Below, piece by piece: positions 10,287-19,900 of a stretch of DNA of 64,000 nt (positions are counted from its first letter, which is position 1; each line of letters begins with the position of its first letter). The DNA is taken from the NCBI RefSeq assembly GCF_000350485.1, contig NZ_AORV01000070.1:1-64000 (forward strand), given 5' to 3'. The DNA is from Ruminiclostridium cellobioparum subsp. termitidis CT1112. GTDB lineage: Bacteria > Bacillota > Clostridia > Acetivibrionales > DSM-1351. The notes beneath the pieces are model-generated. The model was not told where the DNA came from and did not search any database. It saw only the letters and a program-made list of their open reading frames with translations. Both the position numbers and the translations under genes were made by a program.

Positions 10287-10589
10287 TAATAAATACCTAG
10301 CTTATTAATCAATTATGCTATGTACTGTAATAACACTTCTGACTTATGAACATCCCCGACCTAATTCCTCGTTTAAAATTCCTACTGTAATATTATCCAT
10401 CTCACTGCCGCCATAACTACGTGGTATAATACTCTCTAGATATCCTTTTTTAGACATTTTACTTATTGTATCTTTTGATAAATGCTCTTCAGCATCAAAA
10501 CGATTTGCGCTAGGTATCACCTGTGTTTCTATAAACTCCCTAAACATCTCTTTTAATTCTTTTTGTTCATTATTTAGTTTAATAATCAT
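10287..10589 (-). pseudogene. Acyl-CoA dehydrogenase, N-terminal remnant
   Basis: The 81-codon open stretch (10344-10589) starts at an ATG behind GAGG and matches the N-terminal helical domain of acyl-CoA dehydrogenases: EQKELKEMFREFIETQVIP, then IPRSYGGSEMDN and NEELGRGCS. The same frame continues past an in-frame TAA with VRSVITVHSIID, exactly the family's next segment (usually GCSSVRSLLTVHSM), before further stops. The remaining 290 or so residues, including the FAD domain and catalytic Glu, are missing. Related dehydrogenases in zwittermicin-type clusters help make hydroxymalonyl- or aminomalonyl-ACP extender units, so this may be the relic of a lost extender pathway. A short residual function is possible but unlikely. 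Confidence 0.75.
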
Positions 10590-10757
10590 ATCTTAACCTC
10601 ATTTCTAGTAATCATATCTATCACTAATTTACGAAAAAATCATAGTAAAAAGAAATCCTGCGTCTACCATTTTTCTCAAAAGCGGACAACATCTATATTT
10701 TAAATCCTTGTACTATGCCTATCTGCCTCCTAATTAAATATTAATTTGATGTTTTGC

Positions 10758-12497
10758 TTATAGTAATTTGTCAATAACTCTTCTCGTTTTATGTACCTTA
10801 AAATATCTTTCATATTTTGAATCAATCTTTGATAAGTCATAATATAGTTTAATTTTGATTTTATCCAATAAATTTGCCATACTTACCATATGTTTAGTGT
10901 CAAAAAAAGTATTCATAATACTTATTGCTGCTTCTTCACTCCATAATTCTTCTGCCTGATTTAATAGTAACTTAAACCATTTTGAGTTTCTTGTGTTAAT
11001 TTCTGATAAAATTTCTCTAATCTGCTGTTCATGCATTTGTATAACTTTGAAAGCTCCATTATCACATTCGCTTGAAAATCTATGCTTATAGTATTCTATA
11101 AACATTAAGTGTTCATTCGTATAGGCATCTATTCTTCCGAAAGAATAGTTATTTTTAACGTTATGTTCATCGTAAAAATTTCTTATAAACTCTATTAGAA
11201 CTGAAATTCTACTATCTACAAAATTATACCTGTATGGATCATCATACGCTCCATCTTTTAACAACCTATCAGCTTCAATTTTTTCAAATAATTTAGTACC
11301 TCTATTTAAGCGCACACTGCTACGTAAACGGCAAAAAGCACTATTAAACCCGTACTTCTCAAGAAACTCTATATTTTTTCTTAATCCATCGAATGTTGAA
11401 TAAGGATTAAAATTAATAAAACCAGGTGTTACATGAAATCCATTTTCTTTAAAAAGTTCAACTGCTTTTTCATTATCTTCTACAGTCGCTGCTTTATTAT
11501 ATATTTTCAGATCAGCTTCATTGGCAGCCTCTATTCCAAACATGACACCAATTAAACCAGATTTTTTCAAGATACTAATTAATTCTTTGTCAATCTTTTT
11601 ATGAAATGTAGTGCGAAGGTCAATATGATAGCCTATTTTTAGATCTCTATTCACAATTTCCTGAGCTATAGACATGACACGTTTATAATTTGAACCCGGA
11701 TCTTCAAAACTAGTATCTATAATGTTAAATAAATCAACATTATATTCATTTACAATATACTCAATTTCATCAACAAAAGCTTCCGCTGATTTACCGCGCC
11801 ACTTTGGCCAAAAGCTATCTGCACAACAAAAACTACATTTTCGTGTACAGCCGCGAGAAGATGCAATAGTTGCAACTATCATTTCATTATCTCTAAGCAA
11901 ATCTCTAGCGATAAATGGTAACTCATTTATATCAACAAGCTCCTCTTGTTCTTTATTTACCATAATCCCATTTTCTGTTCGATAAGTTATCCCACTTACA
12001 TCCTTCAGGCTTTCGTTTTGCTCAATCTTTTTCAATATACGTAGCCAAGTTAATTCCCCTTCACCCCTTATGCTAATATCAATTGAAGATGTCTCTTCCA
12101 TCATTTCTTTTTCATAATAAGTTGGAAAATACCCTCCTACACAAATAGGAACATTGTATAACTTTTTTAATAAACTACAGACTCTATAGACAGCATCTTT
12201 TGACATAAGGTATACAGGTAAACCAATAATATCCGGCTTGAACTCGTCAATTTTCCTATAGCCAATTTGTTCTTCATAATCTCCCAACAACATTACTGTA
12301 TATCCGTTCTTACGCAAAAATGAAACAATTGAACAAACACCATACTCTTCATCTTTTATTTCCATACCTTCGCTGTAGACTACCAAAAATAGAACTTTAA
12401 TCTTATTGCTTTCTCTCATATCCTTATTATCCATCCATTTTGTTATCAAATTTTTAGATACTAATTTAATTAAGTACTTTCCATTTACAAACTTCAC
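10758..12497 (-). CDS. Radical SAM protein with B12-binding-type N-terminal domain
   Basis: About 579 residues. The N-terminal half (about 35-180) has the Rossmann-like pattern of cobalamin-binding domains (VLFLVVYSEGMEIKDEEYG, then FKPDIIGLPVY and ICVGGYFPTYY) but I see no DxHxxG, so the cofactor may be lost or bound base-off without His. The radical SAM cluster motif is SRGCTRKCSFCC, a Cx3CxxC. The architecture is that of methylating or ring-forming B12-dependent enzymes that tailor natural products. The substrate is not evident. The frame opens with a GTG lacking a good Shine-Dalgarno; internal starts near MDNKDMRES are possible, so the N-terminus is uncertain. It lies 36 bases after the BtrH_N-like gene. 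Confidence 0.85.
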   Translation of the reverse strand: MKFVNGKYLIKLVSKNLITKWMDNKDMRESNKIKVLFLVVYSEGMEIKDEEYGVCSIVSFLRKNGYTVMLLGDYEEQIGYRKIDEFKPDIIGLPVYLMSKDAVYRVCSLLKKLYNVPICVGGYFPTYYEKEMMEETSSIDISIRGEGELTWLRILKKIEQNESLKDVSGITYRTENGIMVNKEQEELVDINELPFIARDLLRDNEMIVATIASSRGCTRKCSFCCADSFWPKWRGKSAEAFVDEIEYIVNEYNVDLFNIIDTSFEDPGSNYKRVMSIAQEIVNRDLKIGYHIDLRTTFHKKIDKELISILKKSGLIGVMFGIEAANEADLKIYNKAATVEDNEKAVELFKENGFHVTPGFINFNPYSTFDGLRKNIEFLEKYGFNSAFCRLRSSVRLNRGTKLFEKIEADRLLKDGAYDDPYRYNFVDSRISVLIEFIRNFYDEHNVKNNYSFGRIDAYTNEHLMFIEYYKHRFSSECDNGAFKVIQMHEQQIREILSEINTRNSKWFKLLLNQAEELWSEEAAISIMNTFFDTKHMVSMANLLDKIKIKLYYDLSKIDSKYERYFKVHKTRRVIDKLL

Positions 12498-12533
12498 ATT
12501 ACCACTTAAAGAAATAATTGCAATTAAATGTAC

Positions 12534-13490
12534 TCAGTCAGTATATTTAAGGAACATATTCCACATATCAATTTCTTTAAGTAGTAAGGATTTGCATTTT
12601 TTATTGATATCATTTCTAAGAGATTTTTTATCATTGGAGTAATAGATTTTTAGAAGTTTATTTTTAACTAGATTCCATCCTTCTTGTAGCTCAATACAGT
12701 ACTTTACAAGAGATTTACTTATTAGCCCATCGCAAATTTCACTTTCTAATTCTTGCATCAAAATTTGGTTTGCAATATGCCTGTTTATTATCTGAAAAAT
12801 TTGAGTAGAAATAAGATCACACATATGACCTTCAATAAAATCCTTTTCACATAATTCCCAAAAAGCTATCGGTATTATTTCGTTAATCTCATTAACTATT
12901 CTTCCAGCATTATTTTTTATTTCACTAATTGAAGGTTCAAATTTCTCTATGTTTTTAGATAATTTACATATAAATGCGTGAGGTTCAAGAGGAAAATTCA
13001 TTACAGCTTTTATTAATCTATCCTCAGGAATTTCAAACTCATTATATCCATTAAAGTTTTCATCAAAAACATAAAATGCTCTTTTTTCTTCATCAAAACC
13101 ATTAATAAAAGAATAATGTTCCCAATGGTGCTTATTCCAACAAACACTATTGGGAATCCAATAAAATAAATCTACTCCAAGTAAAATAATTTCTTTTTTC
13201 TTTATTAACTCTTTTAATAGCTTTAAGCATTGCTCTTTATTTTCAAAATTTAACGGGTTTCGTTCAGTAAGCAGCATATTTATATACTTATTGATTGCAG
13301 GCCTTACTGTCAACTCATTATACTTCGTACTATTCGGTGTCTCCATTTCATTGACTATATACGAATAGTCATTTAGTAAAGCGGCTGATTTATAACTATT
13401 ATCTACTGAAGTTAACATTGAAAACAGCATATTAAATTGACAGTTCATCCAAAATAATTCAAAAGGTTTAAAGTCTAACTTAACATTCAT
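12534..13490 (-). CDS. BtrH_N-like papain-fold protein of the biosynthetic cluster
   Basis: Start chosen at the ATG at 13490, five bases after GGAGG; a longer GTG frame begins at 13502. 318 residues. The layout fits the BtrH_N / C39-like fold: NCQFN near the N-terminus supplies a candidate nucleophilic Cys, HHWEHYSFING a candidate His, and AFYVFDENF a candidate Asp. BtrH from butirosin biosynthesis transfers an acyl group from a carrier protein to the aminoglycoside, so this could be an acyltransferase or peptidase acting on a carrier-bound intermediate. The remaining C-terminal 150 residues are helical and unassigned. Two decayed relatives of this gene lie in the leader at 24.6-25.1 kb. Family assignment is from motif memory, not a search. 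Confidence 0.6.
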   Translation of the reverse strand: MNVKLDFKPFELFWMNCQFNMLFSMLTSVDNSYKSAALLNDYSYIVNEMETPNSTKYNELTVRPAINKYINMLLTERNPLNFENKEQCLKLLKELIKKKEIILLGVDLFYWIPNSVCWNKHHWEHYSFINGFDEEKRAFYVFDENFNGYNEFEIPEDRLIKAVMNFPLEPHAFICKLSKNIEKFEPSISEIKNNAGRIVNEINEIIPIAFWELCEKDFIEGHMCDLISTQIFQIINRHIANQILMQELESEICDGLISKSLVKYCIELQEGWNLVKNKLLKIYYSNDKKSLRNDINKKCKSLLLKEIDMWNMFLKYTD

Positions 13491-13537
13491 GATATCCTCC
13501 ACTCTAAATATTTTAATGCACCAAAGTATTTTTATTT

Positions 13538-14350
13538 TTAACTGCTTGCACTTGTATAGTTCCTAATCCCTGCATTCCAAACCATTCTTACTATAAAGCC
13601 AAATAGTATTGGCGCTACTATTCCCCATAATATATATATATAACTTAATCTATGAAGAACAAACAAAGGAGGAAAATTTGCTACTAGAAAAATTGGAAGT
13701 ACAAAAATCCCTATTCTTTGTATCCATTTATTGTAAATCAAGTATGGCATTCTGTTAAACCCGTGTAACTCTTCTGAAATAGAAGTAATAGCATTTGTTT
13801 TAACCAGCCAAAATGAAAATATCCTTGGAAGCAAAAAAACAGAATATGAAATAAGAATTCCACTTAAAATAAGACCTGAAAAACCAACTATATTAATTAT
13901 ATTCACATTAATTCCGAGCCTGTTCCATGCCAGTACGACCATAGTTATACCACCAATTACATCAGATAATGGCCAACTGAAATTAATATTTCTTAATGTA
14001 ATTATAAATTGAAGTGATATTGGTTTTGTTATTAGCGTGTCAAGTGTTCCATTTCTAATATGTTCCGGCAATTCATAAAAGTTATGCCCAAAAAGGCCTG
14101 TATATACTCCGATAATAATAGAATATGTACCTGTATAAAGTAGAACCGCATCAGGAGTTAAGCCATTTATAACTATATTTGTCTGATAAGCAACAATAAC
14201 ATATAGTATACGAACGAAAAGCCACATAAATTCGATAAAGAAACCCATTACAAAATTAAATCTGTACTCCATTTGACCAATTAAGCAATTCTTTGCAATT
14301 AAAAGATAAATAAAACAGTGTTTTCTTATTTCCTTTAAAATCTCATTCAT
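13538..14350 (-). CDS. ABC-2 type exporter permease
   Basis: 270-residue integral membrane protein with about six hydrophobic segments and little else. The pattern (GTYSIIIGVYTGLFGHNFYELPEHIRNGTLD followed by KPISLQF, given here in two parts) is that of the ABC-2 permease family often paired with DUF4162-type ATPases. It starts at an ATG preceded by GGAGG. Only three bases separate it from the preceding permease gene at 14354-15178, and together with the ATPase at 15182-16165 it forms a complete exporter. Within this cluster the likely cargo is the product or its precursor, or it serves self-protection. Confidence 0.85.
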   Translation of the reverse strand: MNEILKEIRKHCFIYLLIAKNCLIGQMEYRFNFVMGFFIEFMWLFVRILYVIVAYQTNIVINGLTPDAVLLYTGTYSIIIGVYTGLFGHNFYELPEHIRNGTLDTLITKPISLQFIITLRNINFSWPLSDVIGGITMVVLAWNRLGINVNIINIVGFSGLILSGILISYSVFLLPRIFSFWLVKTNAITSISEELHGFNRMPYLIYNKWIQRIGIFVLPIFLVANFPPLFVLHRLSYIYILWGIVAPILFGFIVRMVWNAGIRNYTSASS

Positions 14351-14353
14351 ACC

Positions 14354-15178
14354 TTAGCCTCCAACAGCCACGTATTTTTTCATACCCTTTTTCCAAAGGT
14401 AATTGGATAGAATAAACAAGAAAACTACCCAGAATAATTGAATCAATATGCCTTTACTCAAGTCGTTATAGTTAAGCTTTCCACTTATTACATTAATAGG
14501 GAAATATATTGTGTACTTAAAAGGTAAGAATTCGATTACTCTAAGAAATTTTTTTCCAAAAATATCAAGAGGGAAGATACCCCCACTCGCTACATTAATC
14601 ACTATTCCCAATATTGTGAATACTTGCCATATCTCTATCATCCAAAAAGCTAATGTACTTACACAGAAAAAAATTAAAAAGTTCAATAGTAAAGCCAGAA
14701 ATAATATAACTAATAAAAAAAATATTCTTTCAATCTCTATTTGATTTCTTAGGTAGTATTTTAAAACAACTAACGTACTTAGGGTAATAAACATCATTAC
14801 TATTGAATTTATAAACTTTCCTCCAAGGAAATTGCTTATTCTATATAAAAAATACCCTATTGGTTGAACAATAAATTTATTTAATCCCCCCGATTTTATA
14901 TCACTTGCTACTTCCCACTCAAATCCCGTAGCCAACAGTTTTGAAAAAATGCCTGATAAGATAGAATATGTAATCATTTGAGTAAAAGTATACCCGTAAA
15001 CTTTAGCTTCACTTGAATTATTGAAAATTGCACTCCAAAGGAAATATTGAATAACTATAGGAACAAACGCACTAAATATTGTCAACAAAAAATCAGCACG
15101 ATACTCCATTGATGATTGTACGCCTAATATAAATACTCTAGTATACTTCTTTACCCAATTAACACTTTGAATACTCAT
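14354..15178 (-). CDS. ABC-2 type exporter permease
   Basis: 274 residues, about six membrane helices, second half of a heteromeric ABC-2 permease pair with the gene at 13538-14350. The family motif region reads GGLNKFIVQPIGYF, analogous to NGTLDTLITKPISL in its partner. It starts at an ATG behind AGAGG, three bases after the stop of the ATPase gene, so the trio is clearly cotranscribed. The protein would sit in the cytoplasmic membrane and form the translocation path. Substrate unknown; context suggests export of the NRPS/PKS product. Confidence 0.85.
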   Translation of the reverse strand: MSIQSVNWVKKYTRVFILGVQSSMEYRADFLLTIFSAFVPIVIQYFLWSAIFNNSSEAKVYGYTFTQMITYSILSGIFSKLLATGFEWEVASDIKSGGLNKFIVQPIGYFLYRISNFLGGKFINSIVMMFITLSTLVVLKYYLRNQIEIERIFFLLVILFLALLLNFLIFFCVSTLAFWMIEIWQVFTILGIVINVASGGIFPLDIFGKKFLRVIEFLPFKYTIYFPINVISGKLNYNDLSKGILIQLFWVVFLFILSNYLWKKGMKKYVAVGG

Positions 15179-15181
15179 TTT

Positions 15182-16165
15182 TTAACCTCTTTTATATAGT
15201 AATGATATTCCTTCTTCTACTGGTATATCCTCGATATTAAAATCTGCTGCCGGAAATCTGTTTAGTATGTCATATGAGCAGCTTCTGATAGTACTCTTAT
15301 CAACTTCTAAAGTTGCATTGAAGCCATCAAATGTTCTTAAATTGCCGAACTTCTCCAAATCCTTTTTATCAATCTGCTCTTCAAAACTCAACTTTATAAT
15401 CTTCTTATGTCCAAAAACATCATTTATTTTACTTAATTCACCATCATAAGCAATTATGCCCTCATTAATTATTAAAGTCCTTTTACACATCTCTTCTATA
15501 TCCTTCATATAGTGACTTGTTAAAATGATTGTAGTTTTATTTTCCTGATTATAAAACTTTAAGAATTCACGTATCTTTTTTTGAGAGATAATATCAAGAC
15601 CAATAGTTGGTTCATCAAGTAAGATAACCTTAGGCTTATGTATCAAAGCTGCAATAATCTCCATCTTCATTCTCTCACCTAAAGAAAGTCTCCTGACTTG
15701 TACTTTAAGTAGTTCTTTTACATCAAGTAGCTCTGTCAGTTCTTCAAGTGAAAATTTATATTCGTTATCATTAATCTCATAAATATATTTATTTAGATAT
15801 AAGGATTCATTTGCAGGTAAATCCCACCAAAGCTGACTTTTTTGCCCCATAACTATTGAAATATTCATTTTAAAATCCTTTTTTCTCTCCCAAGGAACTT
15901 GCCCTAAAACAGTTGCATACCCATCAGTAGGGAATAGGATACCTGACAACATTTTAAGGGTAGTTGTCTTACCTGCACCATTAGGTCCCAGAAAGCCCAC
16001 AATTTCTCCTTCAGAAATGTTAAAAGAAATACCTTTTACTGCTTCTTTAATCAATTGTTCTCTCTTAAATAAGTTCTTTATAGAATTTTTTAAACCCAAT
16101 TCCTTTTTATAATAACTAAAACTTTTAATTAAGTCTTTTACCTCAATTGCTGTAATATCACTCAT
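15182..16165 (-). CDS. ABC exporter ATPase of ABC-2 type
   Basis: 327-residue ATPase. Walker A is GPNGAGKTT, the Q-loop region reads VMGQKSQLWWDLP, the signature is LSLGERMK and Walker B is VILLDEPTIGLD, with the H-loop in LTSHYMKD. The C-terminal 80 residues form a DUF4162-like extension. The Q-loop WWDLPA sequence is typical of the ATPases paired with DUF990-type permeases, which the next two genes encode. This is the second export system of the cluster beside the peptidase-ABC fusion at 16988-20080. It follows the thioesterase gene after 39 bases. Confidence 0.93.
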   Translation of the reverse strand: MSDITAIEVKDLIKSFSYYKKELGLKNSIKNLFKREQLIKEAVKGISFNISEGEIVGFLGPNGAGKTTTLKMLSGILFPTDGYATVLGQVPWERKKDFKMNISIVMGQKSQLWWDLPANESLYLNKYIYEINDNEYKFSLEELTELLDVKELLKVQVRRLSLGERMKMEIIAALIHKPKVILLDEPTIGLDIISQKKIREFLKFYNQENKTTIILTSHYMKDIEEMCKRTLIINEGIIAYDGELSKINDVFGHKKIIKLSFEEQIDKKDLEKFGNLRTFDGFNATLEVDKSTIRSCSYDILNRFPAADFNIEDIPVEEGISLLYKRG

Positions 16166-16204
16166 AGTTTATGTTATACCTTTCCATCCTTAAATATTTT
16201 TAAA

Positions 16205-16888
16205 TTATATTACCAACGTATTATTAATAACATTAAGAATCGACTCTAATTGATTATTAATATAAAAATGTCCTCCCTCGAATTCTATCATCTGAAATTT
16301 ATTATTAGTATAAGCTTCCCATCCTTGAATTTCTGAAGTCAGTTTATCCTTCCTGCCATTTAATGCAGTTATACAGCAATCCAATTTTCTAGACTTATGC
16401 TCATATTTATAAGTTTCAACAATCTTATAATCTGACTTTAATATTGGGAGGTAAAGATTCAGTATCGGTTTGTATTTATGAATTCCCTGCGGAATACCTC
16501 CTAATTTCGAAACTTCTGTAATAAACTCAGCATCCGGCAAACTATGAATAGGAGTTGAATATTTTTCAATATGAGGTGGATATTTACCTGAAATAAATAA
16601 ATGAACAAGTTCATTTACTCCTACGTCCATTAACTTATGCGCCAGTTCAAAAGCAATTAAGCCTCCCATACTGTGACCAAATATAGCAAACGGTGCTTCA
16701 AATAAATACTCTTCAATTTGACTATATACATCATTTACAGCAGCTTCTATACTACTATAAAATTGAATTTCAGCCCGTTTACCTCTACCTGCAAGTTCAA
16801 TTGAAATTAGTCTAATATTGGGATGCAGCAACTTCCTCCAAGGAAAATACAGAGTACTGTTACCTCCTGCATGAGGCAAACAAAACAA
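16205..16888 (-). CDS. Type II thioesterase of the NRPS/PKS cluster
   Basis: Alpha/beta hydrolase of 227 residues that normally removes aberrant acyl groups from carrier domains. It begins almost directly with LPHAGGN, the conserved first loop; the nucleophile is GHSMGG, the acid lies near LNGRKDKL and the last catalytic residue is in FEGGHFYI. The start is odd: the frame has no ATG or GTG, only a TTG at 16888 with no Shine-Dalgarno, although AGGGGG lies about 24 bases further upstream. An unusual ATT or ATC start, or a small sequence error, may hide the real first residues. Family members usually have only a few residues before LPHAGG, so little is missing. Confidence 0.92.
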   Translation of the reverse strand: MFCLPHAGGNSTLYFPWRKLLHPNIRLISIELAGRGKRAEIQFYSSIEAAVNDVYSQIEEYLFEAPFAIFGHSMGGLIAFELAHKLMDVGVNELVHLFISGKYPPHIEKYSTPIHSLPDAEFITEVSKLGGIPQGIHKYKPILNLYLPILKSDYKIVETYKYEHKSRKLDCCITALNGRKDKLTSEIQGWEAYTNNKFQMIEFEGGHFYINNQLESILNVINNTLVI

Positions 16889-16987
16889 GTTAATCTTATT
16901 GATACACTTATTCCCCCTTAATACAAAAACTAATTTTTGCTATATATTTCAATTTACTACACACTAATTTATATAACTAAAGATATC

Positions 16988-19900
16988 TTAAATTATTTGT
17001 CCCATTTCCAGTTTAATAACTTTATCAGCACAAGAAAAATATCTATCATCATGTGATATTGCAATAATGCATTTGTTTTTATCCCTTAATTCCGGTAATA
17101 GAACTTCATAGAACAATCTTCTGAATTCGGGGTCCTGATCTGAAGCCCATTCATCAAACAAATATATTTTCTTATCTTCCAAGTAACTGACTAGAAGCGC
17201 TAATCTCTTTCTTTGCCCGCTTGACAGCTTAGTTGTACTAAATATATCGTTATCAATACTTAATTTATCATTTATATGTAAAACCTTAAGCAACTCATCT
17301 ATTTTATTTTCATCTGTTTGTCCAATTCCATATAACTTATCAAATAAAAAATAATCACTGAAAATTGTAGAATAGCATTGGCGTAACTCTTCTGGCTGAA
17401 TATTATCTTTATTAAGTGTTATACCTCCTTTATCAGGCATATATAATCCTGTTAAAAGTTTTGCTAATGTAGATTTTCCACTCCCATTACCGCCAGTAAT
17501 AAATGTAATTTCGCCAGACTGAAAAGTCCAGTTTATAGGTCCTACTTTGAAGAAATCGCTATTATTATTTTTATAAGTATATTCAATATCATTTAATTCT
17601 AGAGAAAAACGGTCAGTCAAAAAAACATCTTCTCTCACAGTATTTACTGTTTCAAAAGATTCTAGTTCTTTCATAAGACCATTAAGCCTCCTATAACTTA
17701 TTCTGGCGTTGATTAATTGAGGTATTGAATTTAAAACCCCATGTACGGGTCCAGTCATATATAAAAATATAAACACGTAATCTTTTAATGAACTGGTTTG
17801 AATATCTTTAAAAACAATTGGAAAAACAAATGCAACAACTCCAATTACTATAGTGAACAGTAATTCTCCAACAACAAAAACATTGGCAAATCCCAAGTCA
17901 CCCTTAATTCTTTTGTCACGGTATTCCTTACAGCTTTCTTGCATATCATTTACAAATCCAGCTTGCTTTTTATTGTTAATTTTGAGTTCCTTTAAACCAT
18001 TAGTTAAACTGTTAATAAATTTAAAAAATATATTTTGAAGGTCTCTTGTCTCTTCCCATAATTTGTTTGCATATCTGCCCATAGCAAAATATAAACCTGC
18101 TGCACTGAAAATAACTAATATTGATACAAATAGACCATATATATTGATTACTCCTAAATATATAAAACAGCAAATGAGAGTTACTAAGCTTGATACTGCT
18201 GAGACAATAACATTTGCGAAGTTACTGATTGCCTCGGTATCGTTATTTAAGCCTGAATGTATCTTTCCGTTTTCCATCTGTTCAATCTTTTCATATGAAG
18301 ATTTGAGAATCTCTTTTATCATATCAATTCTCATGTCATAAACAACATTACTTGTTAAAAAAAGAAGTCTTTTCCTTACAATACGTTGTCCATAAACGTA
18401 AAGGACCATCCCCATAATAAAATATAATAAAAGACCAAATTGAAAACTGTCTGTTCTATTTAATGCTTCGTTAACAACAAAAATTATTATTGCATTTCCA
18501 AATCCACTGCTTACGCTTAACGCAACAATAACAAACAAAGTTTTATCATTTTTTCTTGTAAAAATTGTTGTGAGCATAAAATAAGTACAGAATAACATGA
18601 CTGTTACAAATAATATAATTATTGATGTCAATAAACTGCTTGGAGCCCATACTTTAATAAATGACCATGGAAGTTCCCAATATATGATATCGCTAATTCT
18701 GTAAATACAATACCCAAAACCTGTTAGGAAAAACAAAAGAAATAATAGTTTAGTAATAATCCCTTTTAGATTTTCAATACACTTTCTTTCCTTTTTTATA
18801 ATCTGAAGCAATAAAACTAATAATAAATAGACGGTTACTAGTGCCACCAATAAAGATATTAGTGCTACAATAGAGGAAGTATTATCTATAGTAATATATT
18901 TATCATGTATATTATTCTTAGGGTTTTCTCCTTGAATTATATTATATATACCATCTGCAATTCCTTTTGTATACGAAGAATCTAAGTTCGCCAAAATACC
19001 TATTCCAAACTTTTCTTGAGGCCTGAATAAGATGAACGATGAGAAATTTGGGTTACTTCCTCCATGGGAAATGATACCTCCACCGTCTTGGAATACAAAC
19101 CATCCACAAGCATAAGATGATCCGTCAACGCCAGGCGATACAGTACGATCTGGCATATGAGAGAATTGGATTACACTCTTGTCGAACTTAATTGAATCTT
19201 CTGTTCCAAGTTGTATTCTAATCCACTCAGCTAAATCCTCGGCATTAGTTATGATGTATCCTGCAGGAGTATTTCCTCTGTATACAGGTGCATTATATTC
19301 CACTGGTCTGAGGAATCCTACTTTATATCCATTTGCCAAGTTATGCTTGTCCTCAGTGTTTCTAAATAAATAAGTGTTTTTAAGACCTAATACATCTAGT
19401 ATATTTTTTTGTATATACTCTTCGTATGGCATATGTGATACATTTTGAATTACAAGTCCGAGAATATCATAATTTATTGTTGCATAAAGAAATTTATCAC
19501 CTGGATAAAAATCAAGCTCTTTATCTACTTGAGTTCTAATAGTTTTTTCTAATGCATCATCACTTTCATCAATGGGAATATCTCCTATTGATGAAAACGG
19601 AACCCCACTTGAATGATACAGTAACTGTTTTAAAGTAATGTTGACATACCCATTAATTTTTTCTCCTTTATGATTGCCTGTGTACCTCATACTAAACCAT
19701 GGAATGTACTTGTTTACCGGATCATTTAGATTAATTTTACCATCTTTTTCAAGTTTTAAAATTCCAAGTGCTGTAAATGCCTTACTTGTTGACCCAAGTT
19801 CAAATAAAGTCTCAGCTGTAACTGGATTCTTGGTTTTACAATTTGAATAACCAAATCCTTTTTTATAAATGGTTTTATCGCCATCAACAATTACAACTGA

